A stretch of DNA of 64,000 bases from the NCBI GenBank assembly GCA_022826965.1, contig JAJDTU010000001.1:124001-188000 (forward strand), given 5' to 3'. The first letter of the stretch is position 1. Each line of letters starts with the position of its first letter. Both the position numbers and the translations under genes were made by a program. Source of the DNA: Dehalococcoidia bacterium (GTDB lineage Bacteria; Chloroflexota; Dehalococcoidia; Bin125). Positions 45,723 to 53,894 of the stretch are shown in pieces. The notes under the pieces are model-generated. The model made no database searches and had not been told where the DNA came from. It saw nothing but the letters and a program-made list of their open reading frames with translations.

Positions 45723-46360
45723 TCCGCCCGCACATACCGCAGATGAGTCGCCAACCGACCCTCGATCACCTCCGCAATCCGATACCCCGACCCAACCTCC
45801 GGCACCTCCTCGAACAGCCGCCGCCCGCCGCCGAAGATCACCGGCGCCAGCGCGATCTCCAGCTCCTCGATCACGCCCATCCGCAGGTACTGCTGAATCA
45901 CGTTCGCCCCGCCCGAGATCCGAATATCCCCTGCGCCCGCCGCCTCCCGCGCCAGCTCCAGCGCCCGCTCCGGACCATCCTCAACGAAGAAGAACGTCGT
46001 CCCGCCCGGCCGCACCCACGCCTCCCGCGGCTGATGCGTCAGCACAAACACCGAGTTGTGGAACGGCGCCTCCTCGGGCCAGGAGATCTCGCCCTGGTCG
46101 AACATCCGCCTGCCCATGATGTTCGCCCCGGTCTCCTCCGTAATCCGCCGCTGCAGATCGTTCACCGGACCGGTCTCCCCGCCCTCGCCGAATCCCAGGT
46201 TCTCGCGAAAGTGCTCCAGCTCGAAGATCCAGCCCATCAGCGACCCCCACTTCGCCGCCCAGTCCAGGTACGCCGGCTCATCCCAGTGCGCAACCGCCAT
46301 CCCCTCCGGAGCCATGTACCCGTCAAGGCTCAACCCAATATTGACAAACACCCGCCCCAT
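45719..46360 (-). CDS. Dihydrofolate reductase-fold (RibD C-terminal-like) protein, second copy
   Basis: 213 aa from the ATG before GRVFVNIGLSLDGYMAPEG. ANIMGRRMFDQGEISWPEE and VFVLTHQPREAW are the family landmarks, then ISGGANVIQQYLRMGVIEELEIALAPVIFGGGRRLF. It is related to, but not a close copy of, the protein at 43149-43730. A longer start adds 19 non-conserved residues. It converges with the HAD gene. The function of this family is mostly unknown. Confidence 0.87.
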   Translation of the reverse strand: MGRVFVNIGLSLDGYMAPEGMAVAHWDEPAYLDWAAKWGSLMGWIFELEHFRENLGFGEGGETGPVNDLQRRITEETGANIMGRRMFDQGEISWPEEAPFHNSVFVLTHQPREAWVRPGGTTFFFVEDGPERALELAREAAGAGDIRISGGANVIQQYLRMGVIEELEIALAPVIFGGGRRLFEEVPEVGSGYRIAEVIEGRLATHLRYVRAD

Positions 46361-46468
46361 CTCGCCCTCCCTCGTGAGCAGGCCGCTCCGACTCCAGCCA
46401 GGAGACCGCCCGAGCAAAGCCTAACGACCAGCCAGTCCCGTCGCCCAAATCCCCCAAAACTGGACCTA

Positions 46469-46545
46469 GGCCCCGACCCTCAGCCGGCCAGACCAGCGGA
46501 CCTTCAATCCGAGGGCCTCGTGTTCGAATCCCAGAGGGCCCACCA
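46469..46545 (+). pseudogene. Decayed tRNA-Lys copy
   Basis: About 77 bases aligning end to end with the tRNA-Lys at 44930-45006, including the anticodon arm frame (loop CCTTCAA), the T-loop TTCGAAT and the CCA, and some flanking sequence (AAACTGG before it and CCTCTCATC after it). The D-stem no longer pairs (CCTC/GACC), and the invariant U33 is C. It is therefore unlikely to be a working tRNA despite an apparent TTC anticodon. Confidence 0.75.
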
Positions 46546-46604
46546 TCAGAATCCTCTCATCAATGAGTCATTGAGCATCACTCTGGCCGTCGGTATCACC
46601 TTGT

Positions 46605-48335
46605 CTATTCGTCAGGACGCAACGACGCCAACCAAAGAATGATCCACAGGACCAAGGCAGCGTCTGCGTGTGGATCCTGTGATCGCACACCATGTGCGCA
46701 ACTGTCACGGAGGTTCATCGCATGATTGTCCACAAGCAGATACGCAAGCATGCGCGCATTCGACGCGCCGATAACGTCATGTAGATCGTCCAGAATGGGC
46801 CGCAAACCCCGCAGACCTCCACACTCATCCCCTTGAGGCGGAAATGAAATCTCGACTCCCGCCTTGCGCGCCAGCATTCTTATCGTGGACTCGATCCTCG
46901 GAAGTGCAATATGCACCGCTGTGTCATAGTCCCGTGCCCAATAGAAATCGAAAGCCTTGGCGAATATGTCAACCTCGAAGTCGTCGATCACGACAGAGTC
47001 AGCCAAGATCTCGCGTATCGACGCTCGCTCCGCCTCGGGCCGTTCCTCAATCGAGGCCAGACATGGGGCGATGAATAGAAGTGCTGCAATTGAAGCTTGC
47101 GTACGGAAATGCTCTGCTATCCCTCGACGCAGTTTCGCATCGTTGCTGGTCGGGCGGCAGCATTCGATGCCGTCATGCACGATGTGCACTCGGCCAATGA
47201 GATTGATCAACCTCGGTTCGTTATGAATGCGCTCCGCTTCCTCCTCGATCAAGTCGATTCGGCCTAGCGATTTGAATCCCCAGGCCGTTGTGATCTCAAT
47301 GGCATCTGACATAGTTTCAGCGGATCGCACAGTAGTCGTGATTTTCTCAATGACTTCGTTTGGCACGGACTGCTCCGCACTGATCTCGTGAAACTCACCG
47401 TCGTAAGCCAAGCCGCCCCGGATTCCCCGAATCTCCTCGATCAGTGCCGATTCGCCATTTCCGCCCTTAGCCCACTCCTCTGCCTCTTGGAGAAACCTGC
47501 CAGCGCGCAGATCCGAGTCTGCGCGTTTCGCTTCGTTGATGAACATTTGACTGGCATTGGTACGAATCTGTCGTTCGAGACCCTTATCTTTGTCCTGCTC
47601 GGCCATGGAACGCTGGATCTTGTACAGCGACTCCCTGAGAGTCCACGTCTCCCCTTCCGGCCGAGCGAGGTAACCGGCTTGCAAGGACTCGATCCTCTCC
47701 GCCAAGGCAGATGGCCGATGCTGTGCTGGTAGGCACGCAGCGGCACGGATGGCCCAGTGCGAGTCTTCTCCGTGCGTCTCGGCAAACATCGCCTCGCACC
47801 GCTTCGCGATGCCGTGGTACTCTGCCGGAGCGTTGAGGACCTTCGTCAACTCAGCAGCGCGACACAACAAGCTTTGTTGACGCATTTCGAGGTGGATAAT
47901 GTCCGAGCCCTGCAATTCGTCGAAGAACTGAAGATAGTTGACAATCGCCGCCCGGGCGTATAGGTGCGCCTGTTGTCGCTCGCCATACTTGAGAAACCAC
48001 AACATATCGTTCAGCATCGCAGTAACGAGCGGGTGCTTTGTGTATGAGGTCAGTTCGTGCCAGACTTCGAGGACTTCGGGATGCTCGTCGCGGATGAACT
48101 GGAGCAGTCCTTCTGCGGCTCCGAACACGGCTACGATTGGGCCAGCAGACGATGGACGTGTCGAACCGACAAATCTGAAGTTCGCGAACATCGCAACAGC
48201 TCGTCCAACCGGCTCGTCACGCTGTGCCTCGGTGATTCCAAAATCTACGCGCGTGTCCCAGTTGAATTGATCCGACTTCGCAGCCCAATCATCGAGAAGT
48301 GTCGCCATGCGTTCAGTATCGATCTGCTCAGACAT
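46605..48335 (-). CDS. DUF4209-like protein with C-terminal HEPN-type motif
   Basis: 576 aa, largely helical, no signal peptide or membrane helix. The C-terminus carries NLRDSCAHGV, matching the NLRNxxAHG motif I associate with DUF4209 and the HEPN R-x4-H pattern (Arg543, His548). HEPN domains are often RNases in toxin-antitoxin and anti-phage systems. The N-terminal two thirds are helical repeats without a recognised family. Base composition is visibly less GC-rich than in neighbouring genes, consistent with transfer. It lies downstream of a decayed tRNA copy. Family assignment is from memory of motifs and is tentative. Confidence 0.6.
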   Translation of the reverse strand: MSEQIDTERMATLLDDWAAKSDQFNWDTRVDFGITEAQRDEPVGRAVAMFANFRFVGSTRPSSAGPIVAVFGAAEGLLQFIRDEHPEVLEVWHELTSYTKHPLVTAMLNDMLWFLKYGERQQAHLYARAAIVNYLQFFDELQGSDIIHLEMRQQSLLCRAAELTKVLNAPAEYHGIAKRCEAMFAETHGEDSHWAIRAAACLPAQHRPSALAERIESLQAGYLARPEGETWTLRESLYKIQRSMAEQDKDKGLERQIRTNASQMFINEAKRADSDLRAGRFLQEAEEWAKGGNGESALIEEIRGIRGGLAYDGEFHEISAEQSVPNEVIEKITTTVRSAETMSDAIEITTAWGFKSLGRIDLIEEEAERIHNEPRLINLIGRVHIVHDGIECCRPTSNDAKLRRGIAEHFRTQASIAALLFIAPCLASIEERPEAERASIREILADSVVIDDFEVDIFAKAFDFYWARDYDTAVHIALPRIESTIRMLARKAGVEISFPPQGDECGGLRGLRPILDDLHDVIGASNARMLAYLLVDNHAMNLRDSCAHGVRSQDPHADAALVLWIILWLASLRPDE

Positions 48336-48507
48336 CCTCGACTTCCTTTCACCATCCAGCCCCGGCGTCGATTCTCAGCCCGCAGACCACTCAGCGTCAG
48401 AGTGCTCGATTTGATGCGATCGCACGGCCCGCAGCGAGAGGGCGGCCCCCGCAGGTCTAGGGTCCACAGGTTGAAGCCGCGACGCTCCCCAAGGTTATGT
48501 CATAGTC

Positions 48508-49302
48508 CTAGAGACTGCCAAGTTGATGTCGCGTATGCAACGTACGCTGGAATCCTCGCGGAAACCTGTAGAGCATTTCCATCGGAAGCCCGGCTACGTC
48601 GTGCTCAGCATCGCTCGGGATGGTCTCAATGTCGCTAAGCGCTGCGTGCTCCGGGACCGCCGTAAACGCCGCTGCAAGCGCGTCCAGGATGTCATTCTCG
48701 TTGACACCCCGGTGGCCCATCGAGAGTGCATCTCGCCAGATCGACTCCGCCATCGGTTCGATGTTGCACAGCACCGCCAGCCGCTCGCGGATACCCTCAT
48801 CCTTCTTCTTGGAGTGGGACATCGCGCGCTCACCGTTGAATCCCCAGAAGCAGAGCTCTGGATGAACCTCCCTGATCTTCTTACGGGCGGCGTCGCTCGA
48901 CCTCAGGAGCACGTCGACTTCACCGACTTTGGGCACAATCCCCCAGGCCTGCTTGCTCAGTCCTTTTCCAAGTTCGCGACGGTTGGTATCAGAGCCGGCT
49001 TGGTAGTTCTGGTATCCGCCTTGCCGGAACGCTTCGATGGCCGCCCGGCCCGGCGCTGGAAACACCGACGAACCACGTTTACCTAACATCCTGCGAGCCA
49101 AGCGGTCAGCCGAACGGGTTCGGCGCTCAGAATTCGGCAACCCGATCGGGATATCAATCAAAATGAGCGACGCGGCTCCCCATTCGTCAAACAAGGCGGC
49201 CACAGTCGGGAAGACTCGAATGTCCCAACCTCCCGCGGTGAAGGAAGTGATGCGGATTGCCAGCCAACCATCCTTGGCCCAGTCCACACCGATGACATCC
49301 AT
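48508..49302 (-). CDS. DUF429-family predicted nuclease (RNase H-like fold)
   Basis: 264 aa. MDVIGVDWAKDGWLAI (first acidic strand), ILIDIPIGLPNSERRTRSADRLAR, LGKRGSSVFPAPGRAAI, IREVHPELCFWGFNGE and NENDILDALAAAFTA are the ordered landmarks of DUF429, in which the acidic residues suggest an RNase H-like metal site. Its biological role is not established. Like the preceding DUF4209-like gene it has lower GC than the core genes, and both read in the same direction with a 172-base gap. Confidence 0.82.
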   Translation of the reverse strand: MDVIGVDWAKDGWLAIRITSFTAGGWDIRVFPTVAALFDEWGAASLILIDIPIGLPNSERRTRSADRLARRMLGKRGSSVFPAPGRAAIEAFRQGGYQNYQAGSDTNRRELGKGLSKQAWGIVPKVGEVDVLLRSSDAARKKIREVHPELCFWGFNGERAMSHSKKKDEGIRERLAVLCNIEPMAESIWRDALSMGHRGVNENDILDALAAAFTAVPEHAALSDIETIPSDAEHDVAGLPMEMLYRFPRGFQRTLHTRHQLGSL

Positions 49303-49457
49303 CTAGATCTCCTTCCAGACGCCAGCGCCGCTGCGGTGCTGAGTAGGCTACTAGCGCCACACCCCGCCCCGAACCCGTGCCCGCATAAGATCACCCCAGC
49401 CGGACCAGAGCGTATCGAAGCCCATCCAAACCCAATCCCCCAACCCCGAAATCGCCC

Positions 49458-50204
49458 ATGACCGTCGACCCCATCTTCGCCGACCCCACCCTCGCCGACC
49501 TCTACGACACCTTCTCCCTCCACCGACGCGACTTCGACTTCTACCTCCCCTTCCTCATGGCCGCCGACAGCGTCCTCGACGTCGGTTGCGGCACCGGCGA
49601 GCTCCTGCGTTCCGCCCGCCAGGCCGGCCACACCGGACGCCTCTGCGGCCTGGACCCCGCGGCCGCCATGCTCGATCTGGCCAGGCAGAAGCAGACCGAC
49701 GTCGAGTGGATCCTGGGCGATCTGTCCGCGCTCGACCGGCGCCACCAGTTCGACCTCGTCGTCATGACCGGTCACGCCTTCCAGGTCTTCATCGACGACG
49801 ACCAGCTGCGCCACGCGCTCGCAACGATTCGCTCCCTCCTCAACGGCCACGGCCGCTTCGCCTTCGAGACCCGAAACCCGCTTGTCCGCGCCTGGGAACG
49901 CTGGACCCCCGAGCACGCCGTCGAAGTCGTCCACAACGGCCGGACCGTCCGCATGGCCCACCAGGTCGAGACCCCCATCACTGGCGACCTCGTCTCCTTC
50001 ACCCACACCTTCACCAGCCCCGGCTGGGATCAGCCCCAGGTCAGCCGAAGCACCCTCCGCTTCCTCGACCGCGGCGCGCTCGCCGCCTTCCTCTCCGACG
50101 CCGGCGTCGCCATCGAGCAACAGTTCGGAGACTGGGAGCACCAGCCCTTCACCCCAACCAGCCCCGAAATCATCACCATCGCTAGGCCCGCCAGGCCCGC
50201 CTGA
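49458..50204 (+). CDS. Class I SAM-dependent methyltransferase
   Basis: 248 aa. Motif I VLDVGCGTGELLRSARQAG, motif II GLDPAAAMLDLARQK, then WILGDLSALDRRHQFDLVVMTGHAFQVF and LLNGHGRFAFETRNP. A complete Methyltransf_25-type core lies at about 40-145 and an all-beta C-terminal half at about 150-235. The substrate is unknown. Its last codons run into a duplicated fragment of the phosphotransferase gene (copy at 50206-50272 on the other strand). Confidence 0.9.
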   Translation: MTVDPIFADPTLADLYDTFSLHRRDFDFYLPFLMAADSVLDVGCGTGELLRSARQAGHTGRLCGLDPAAAMLDLARQKQTDVEWILGDLSALDRRHQFDLVVMTGHAFQVFIDDDQLRHALATIRSLLNGHGRFAFETRNPLVRAWERWTPEHAVEVVHNGRTVRMAHQVETPITGDLVSFTHTFTSPGWDQPQVSRSTLRFLDRGALAAFLSDAGVAIEQQFGDWEHQPFTPTSPEIITIARPARPA

Positions 50205-50205
50205 G

Positions 50206-50272
50206 TCATCCGAAGATCGACGCAGGACACAGCAGCGCTCGTAGCTCCTCCATCGTCCCGATCGGCGCCGGC
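50206..50272 (-). pseudogene. Duplicated 3' end of the phosphotransferase gene
   Basis: The segment 50200-50272 matches 50781-50853 with about four differences in 73 bases and encodes, on the minus strand, the same C-terminal peptide and stop (PIGTMEELRALLCPASIFG). The rest of the gene is missing here. It is a gene fragment left by duplication or rearrangement around the small ORF at 50400-50711. Confidence 0.8.
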
Positions 50273-50399
50273 ATTGCCCCAGTGCAGCGCAGATGTTCGC
50301 AGGCGACACTCCTTCCGCCAACCCGCTCCAACCCCTACAGACCCCTGATATCATCAGAACACCCGTGCTGTACGCACGCCGATCCACAAGGAGACTCAC

Positions 50400-50711
50400 A
50401 TGCCCAACCCCTACCACTTCCGAGCCAACATCGACCGCCTCGCGCGATACGCCAACGGCCCGGCCCCCGCCTACAGGCGGCTCGACGCGCTCGACACCAT
50501 CGTCCGCGAGATGTATGCCCGGACCGAGCGAGCCCGTCTCAACTATCAGATGTACCTCGCCACCGACCCCTTCGACGTCGCCCGCCACCTCCTCCGCGAC
50601 CTCCACGACCACTCTTCCGTTCCCCCTCTCCCCCTGGGAGAGGGTTGGGGTGAGGGCTCCCCCACCCCCACCGAGGACGAACCACCGGAGGAAGACGACG
50701 ACCCCTTGTAA
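50400..50711 (+). CDS. Small hypothetical protein containing an in-frame palindromic repeat
   Basis: 103 aa, no family recognised. An AAGGAG-type ribosome site lies about 8 bases before the ATG, which supports translation. Residues 1-72 look coding (helical, YRRLDALDTIVREMYARTERARLNYQ). Residues about 75-88 are PPLPLGEGWGEGS, which is simply the translation of the repeat at 50624-50656, and the tail is acidic (EDEPPEEDDD). It lies between the two copies of the phosphotransferase 3' end. The gene is real with moderate confidence, the tail probably acquired. Confidence 0.5.
   Translation: MPNPYHFRANIDRLARYANGPAPAYRRLDALDTIVREMYARTERARLNYQMYLATDPFDVARHLLRDLHDHSSVPPLPLGEGWGEGSPTPTEDEPPEEDDDPL
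50624..50656. repeat. GC-rich palindromic repeat inside the small ORF
   Basis: A 9-bp perfect stem pairs 50624-50632 with 50636-50644 (CCCTCTCCC/GGGAGAGGG, loop CCT), followed by a TTGGGGTGAGGG tail. This unit is one I recognise as dispersed in many GC-rich genomes, where the other strand is often mistranslated as a TPTLSQGERG-like peptide. Two T-runs (50721-50727 and 50740-50746) follow downstream. Confidence 0.8.
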
Positions 50712-50787
50712 TCGCCCCAACTTTTTTGTTCGAGCCCGTTTTTTTCTGTAGGTCGGGCCCGCCCCGCCCAGCCTCGCCGTGCCTGAA

Positions 50788-51771
50788 TCATCCGAAGATC
50801 GACGCCGGACACAGCAGCGCTCGCAGCTCCTCCATCGTCCCGATCGGCCCCGGCTGACCCCGCGCGCGCCACTGCCGGCTCAGCTCATCGACGCCGAAGT
50901 CATGCAGCAGAGTCCAGGCGACCGCCCGATTCGCGAAGTCAGCGTCATCGAGCAAACCGGGATCGTACGCGCCCAGGAACGCGCGAGCGAGCACCGGATC
51001 CCGCCCGCAAAACCCCATCCAGACCGGCATCCACTCGTACTCCCGCACACCGATCTTCGCGTCGCCGAAGTCGATCAGCGCATCGATCCGCCAACCATCG
51101 TCGGACGGGGTGCAGAGCACGTGGTCCGCGCCCAGGTCGCCATGCACCACGACCCGCGAGGCCGACCGGTCCGCCGCAATCGCATCGTCAAGCACGGCCT
51201 CCAGCGAACTCACAAGCCCGCTGCCCAGCACTCCCGCTCCAACCAGCTCGCTCACCGAGCTGCGCCGCCCCTCCATCACGACATCGTTCCACGCCCGCGC
51301 GGTCGCGGCATTGGCAAACCGGCCGACATCGATCGAGTGAAGCCTGCGCACGATTCGGCCGAGTTGCGCCGCCAGCGACGCGGCGTCGCGCTCTGAAAGG
51401 TCCTGGCGAATCTCCGAAAACGGTCGAGCCTCGCAGTAACGAGTGATCACGTAAGCCCAGAAGACTCCCGCCCCGTCGGCGATGCGCCCGCAGCCGACGA
51501 GCTCGGATACGGGAATCTGCTCCTCGGAGCTGAGCTCTCCCAACAGACGCCGCTCGAGTTCGAACTCATCCCAGAACGGGCTGTAGATCTTCAGCGCAAA
51601 CGCTCGGTCGAGCAGGAAGACCGCGTTGGTGTGCTCGCTCGCCGCATGCAGCCGCCGGTAGCCGATCCCCTCCCGAGCGCATATCGCGTCGATCAGTCCC
51701 CGCCAGACCGAGACGTCGCGATAGATCCGCGTCCAGTCCTCCCAGCGTTCAACCCGAATCGAAGGCAACAT
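50788..51771 (-). CDS. Phosphotransferase (APH/choline-kinase fold)
   Basis: 327 aa from the ATG before LPSIRVERWEDW. Kinase-like fold: N-lobe about 30-110 with AFALKIYSP (ATP-binding Lys), C-lobe about 115-320 with VVVHGDLGADHVLC (catalytic HGDxxxxN-like loop, where Asn is His) and IDALIDFGDAKIG (DFG-like Mg2+ motif). It is a small-molecule kinase of the APH superfamily; aminoglycoside resistance cannot be claimed. Its 3' end is duplicated 580 bases away. Confidence 0.85.
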   Translation of the reverse strand: MLPSIRVERWEDWTRIYRDVSVWRGLIDAICAREGIGYRRLHAASEHTNAVFLLDRAFALKIYSPFWDEFELERRLLGELSSEEQIPVSELVGCGRIADGAGVFWAYVITRYCEARPFSEIRQDLSERDAASLAAQLGRIVRRLHSIDVGRFANAATARAWNDVVMEGRRSSVSELVGAGVLGSGLVSSLEAVLDDAIAADRSASRVVVHGDLGADHVLCTPSDDGWRIDALIDFGDAKIGVREYEWMPVWMGFCGRDPVLARAFLGAYDPGLLDDADFANRAVAWTLLHDFGVDELSRQWRARGQPGPIGTMEELRALLCPASIFG

Positions 51772-51980
51772 CACGTCGCTTCCCACACATCTCCGGTTCC
51801 CTACGACGCTACCCCTCGCACCACGACTGTCGCCCCCGACGCTCGCAGCCGGATCGCCCACCGCATCAGCACATCTGTACGGATATCATCGTCAAGACCG
51901 AATCGCTGACCCGCACACGCCCGCACAGGAAGGCAACCGCGATAACCGATCACTAACCGCCGAGCAGCCCTCGAACAGCG

Positions 51981-52760
51981 TCAGAGGTCTTGCTCGTCGA
52001 CCCACCGCCGCAACTCCGCGGCGAAGCGCTCCCCCTGCTCGCTGATCACGAAGTGGCCGGCCTCGTCGATGTAGACCAGCGTCGACCTTGGCAGCCTCCG
52101 CTGCAGGTCCTCGGCGTTCTCCCGGTGTCCGACCAGGTCGTCGGCGCCGTAGAGCAGCAGCGTCGGTCGATCGAAGCGTCCCCAGTAGGTCTCCACGGGC
52201 GAACGCTCCATCGCCCCCATGACGACGGCGCGATCACTCGGCGTCGTGCGCGCGAGCCGGAACAACCACTCGGCCCGCTCCGGATCGCGAACGCCAAAGC
52301 CGGGGGCGCAATAGGCGCGCTCGAAGCGCTCGTTCCATGCTTCGATGTCACCCTCGTCGGAGCCTGACGTCGCCGTTTGCATATCGGTCGGGCTGGCCTG
52401 CGGTGGATACTTGCCGCCTCCCGAGCCGATCACCACCGCGTCCGGTGCGTGGTCGCGCGCGATCACCTGCGCCGCCCGCGCACCCCAGGCGTGACCGACC
52501 ACGATCAGCGATCCGGCGCCGCGCGGCTCGACCAGCTGCATCGCGGCCTGTCCGAGCTCCTCGAACGAGTACGGTTCGCAGGGCGGCGGGCTCTCGCCGA
52601 CGCCCGGGACATCGAATCGGACGATACGTCCAAGCTCCACCAGTCCGGGCACGACGAAGTCCCACGTATGCAGGCTCTGGCCCGCCCCGTTGATCAGCAG
52701 AAAGGTGCGCTCGCCCTCACCGTCGACCCGAGTATGGATGCGGGCCGGGTCGATGCTCAC
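51981..52760 (-). CDS. Alpha/beta hydrolase-fold protein without a nucleophile serine
   Basis: 259 aa from a GTG preceded by AGAGGTG. Oxyanion strand LLINGAGQSLHTWDF, strand 4 region FDVPGVGESPPP, nucleophile elbow VVGHAWGARA where GxSxG has Ala91 in the Ser position. Acid YGADDLVGH and His IDEAGHFVISEQ remain. Haloalkane dehalogenases and epoxide hydrolases of this style have GHDWG, so Ala at this place suggests a catalytically changed or inactive member. The lid covers about 130-195. It sits just downstream of the NHL gene on the same strand. Confidence 0.85.
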   Translation of the reverse strand: MSIDPARIHTRVDGEGERTFLLINGAGQSLHTWDFVVPGLVELGRIVRFDVPGVGESPPPCEPYSFEELGQAAMQLVEPRGAGSLIVVGHAWGARAAQVIARDHAPDAVVIGSGGGKYPPQASPTDMQTATSGSDEGDIEAWNERFERAYCAPGFGVRDPERAEWLFRLARTTPSDRAVVMGAMERSPVETYWGRFDRPTLLLYGADDLVGHRENAEDLQRRLPRSTLVYIDEAGHFVISEQGERFAAELRRWVDEQDL

Positions 52761-52817
52761 CGAACACCTCTTCCGGCCTGATGAAGGGATCAAGCGCTGC
52801 CAGAGCCCGCTTCGCGG

Positions 52818-53894
52818 CTACCGCAGCGCCGGCCTCGTAGGGATCGGCGCGACCTGGTCTTCCCGTAGCGGATAGGCCTCCTTGCGGTAGACCTGCACGC
52901 GGTTGTAACCGAAGTCGGGGATCAACAGCCGGTCGCCGTCGATCCGCACCGACGCCGGCGAGCGCAGGCGCTTCTCCTCCTCGAGGACCGTCAGATCGCG
53001 CTGCCGCAGCAGGATCGGTTGCTCCATCAGCATCTTCAGCGCCGACGGCGAAAGCGTCGCGTCGCCAAGGAACTTCTCCACGTAGCGCCCCTCGCGATTG
53101 AACAGCAACACGCGATTGTTGCCACGGTCGGCGACGTAGATGTCGCCGTGTTGATCGACCGCCACGCCCGCCGGGCGGTTCAGTTCTCCGTCGCCGTCGC
53201 CGCTCGATCCGATGATCATCAGCGGCTCACCCGAGGGACTGAACTTCTGCACCCGGTCGTTGCGCCAGTCGCCGACGTAGACACAGCCGTCCCCGTCGAG
53301 CGCGATGCCCCAGGGCATATCGAGTTCGCCGAATCCGCTGCCGTAGCTGCCGAACCCGTCGATGTACCGTCCGTCCATCGTGAAGCGCTGGACGCGATGG
53401 TTCATCGTGTCGACCACCAGCAGGCGTCCCTCGTCGTCGATCGCCATGTGGGCCGGTCGGTCGAGCTGGCCCGGCGCGCTGCCGTGCTCGCCCCAGCGCG
53501 CAATCTCTTCGTCGCGCTCGCGCGTCGCGATGGTGATCGTGTGATCGGCCTCGTCCGAGACGATGATCCGCTCGTCCTCGTCGCAGACGATCCCGGCCGG
53601 CCAGATCCAGCCGCAGTCGGCCTCGGCCGGCCGGTCGTTCGGCTCCGCCGGCCGGCGCCGGACCACGCCGAGGTCCTCGTCCTCCCAGTTCAGGATCCGC
53701 AACGGGCCGCCTGTCTCGAAGGGCCCGCGTCCGAGGCAGTAGATCCGCCCCTCCTTGCCGACCGCGAGGTCAATCGGGTTGAAGGTCACCAGCCGACGTC
53801 CCAGCGTCTGCTCGTAGGGATAGCCGGCACGCAGCAGTATCTCGTACGTGCCGTTGGCAGATGCTTCGTTGGCGCCGTTCGTCTCGACAGCCAT
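52818..53894 (-). CDS. NHL-repeat beta-propeller protein
   Basis: 358 aa from the ATG whose first base pairs with the DUF1501 stop (TGATG). Repeated NHL blades are visible: LDRPAHMAIDDEGRLLVVDTMNHRVQRFT, LDMPWGIALDGDGCVYVGDWRNDRVQKFS and LNRPAGVAVDQHGDIYVADRGNNRVLLFN, each about 45 residues. An earlier, more degenerate blade occupies about 80-160 and a last one about 325-350. Six-bladed propellers of this type bind proteins, RNA or ligands. No signal peptide is visible. It belongs to the DUF1800-DUF1501-NHL unit. Confidence 0.9.
   Translation of the reverse strand: MAVETNGANEASANGTYEILLRAGYPYEQTLGRRLVTFNPIDLAVGKEGRIYCLGRGPFETGGPLRILNWEDEDLGVVRRRPAEPNDRPAEADCGWIWPAGIVCDEDERIIVSDEADHTITIATRERDEEIARWGEHGSAPGQLDRPAHMAIDDEGRLLVVDTMNHRVQRFTMDGRYIDGFGSYGSGFGELDMPWGIALDGDGCVYVGDWRNDRVQKFSPSGEPLMIIGSSGDGDGELNRPAGVAVDQHGDIYVADRGNNRVLLFNREGRYVEKFLGDATLSPSALKMLMEQPILLRQRDLTVLEEEKRLRSPASVRIDGDRLLIPDFGYNRVQVYRKEAYPLREDQVAPIPTRPALR

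Noticed and set aside
46469-46545. Functional tRNA-Glu (TTC)
   Set aside because: D-stem does not pair, U33 is C, and the sequence is a decayed copy of the nearby tRNA-Lys.
49158-50720. Long minus-strand ORF (520 aa) with a peptide like GALTPTLSQGERG
   Set aside because: It is antisense to the methyltransferase gene, and the peptide is the known mistranslation of a dispersed palindromic repeat.
50788-51771. Aminoglycoside resistance gene
   Set aside because: Only the general APH kinase fold is visible; nothing in the sequence indicates an antibiotic substrate.
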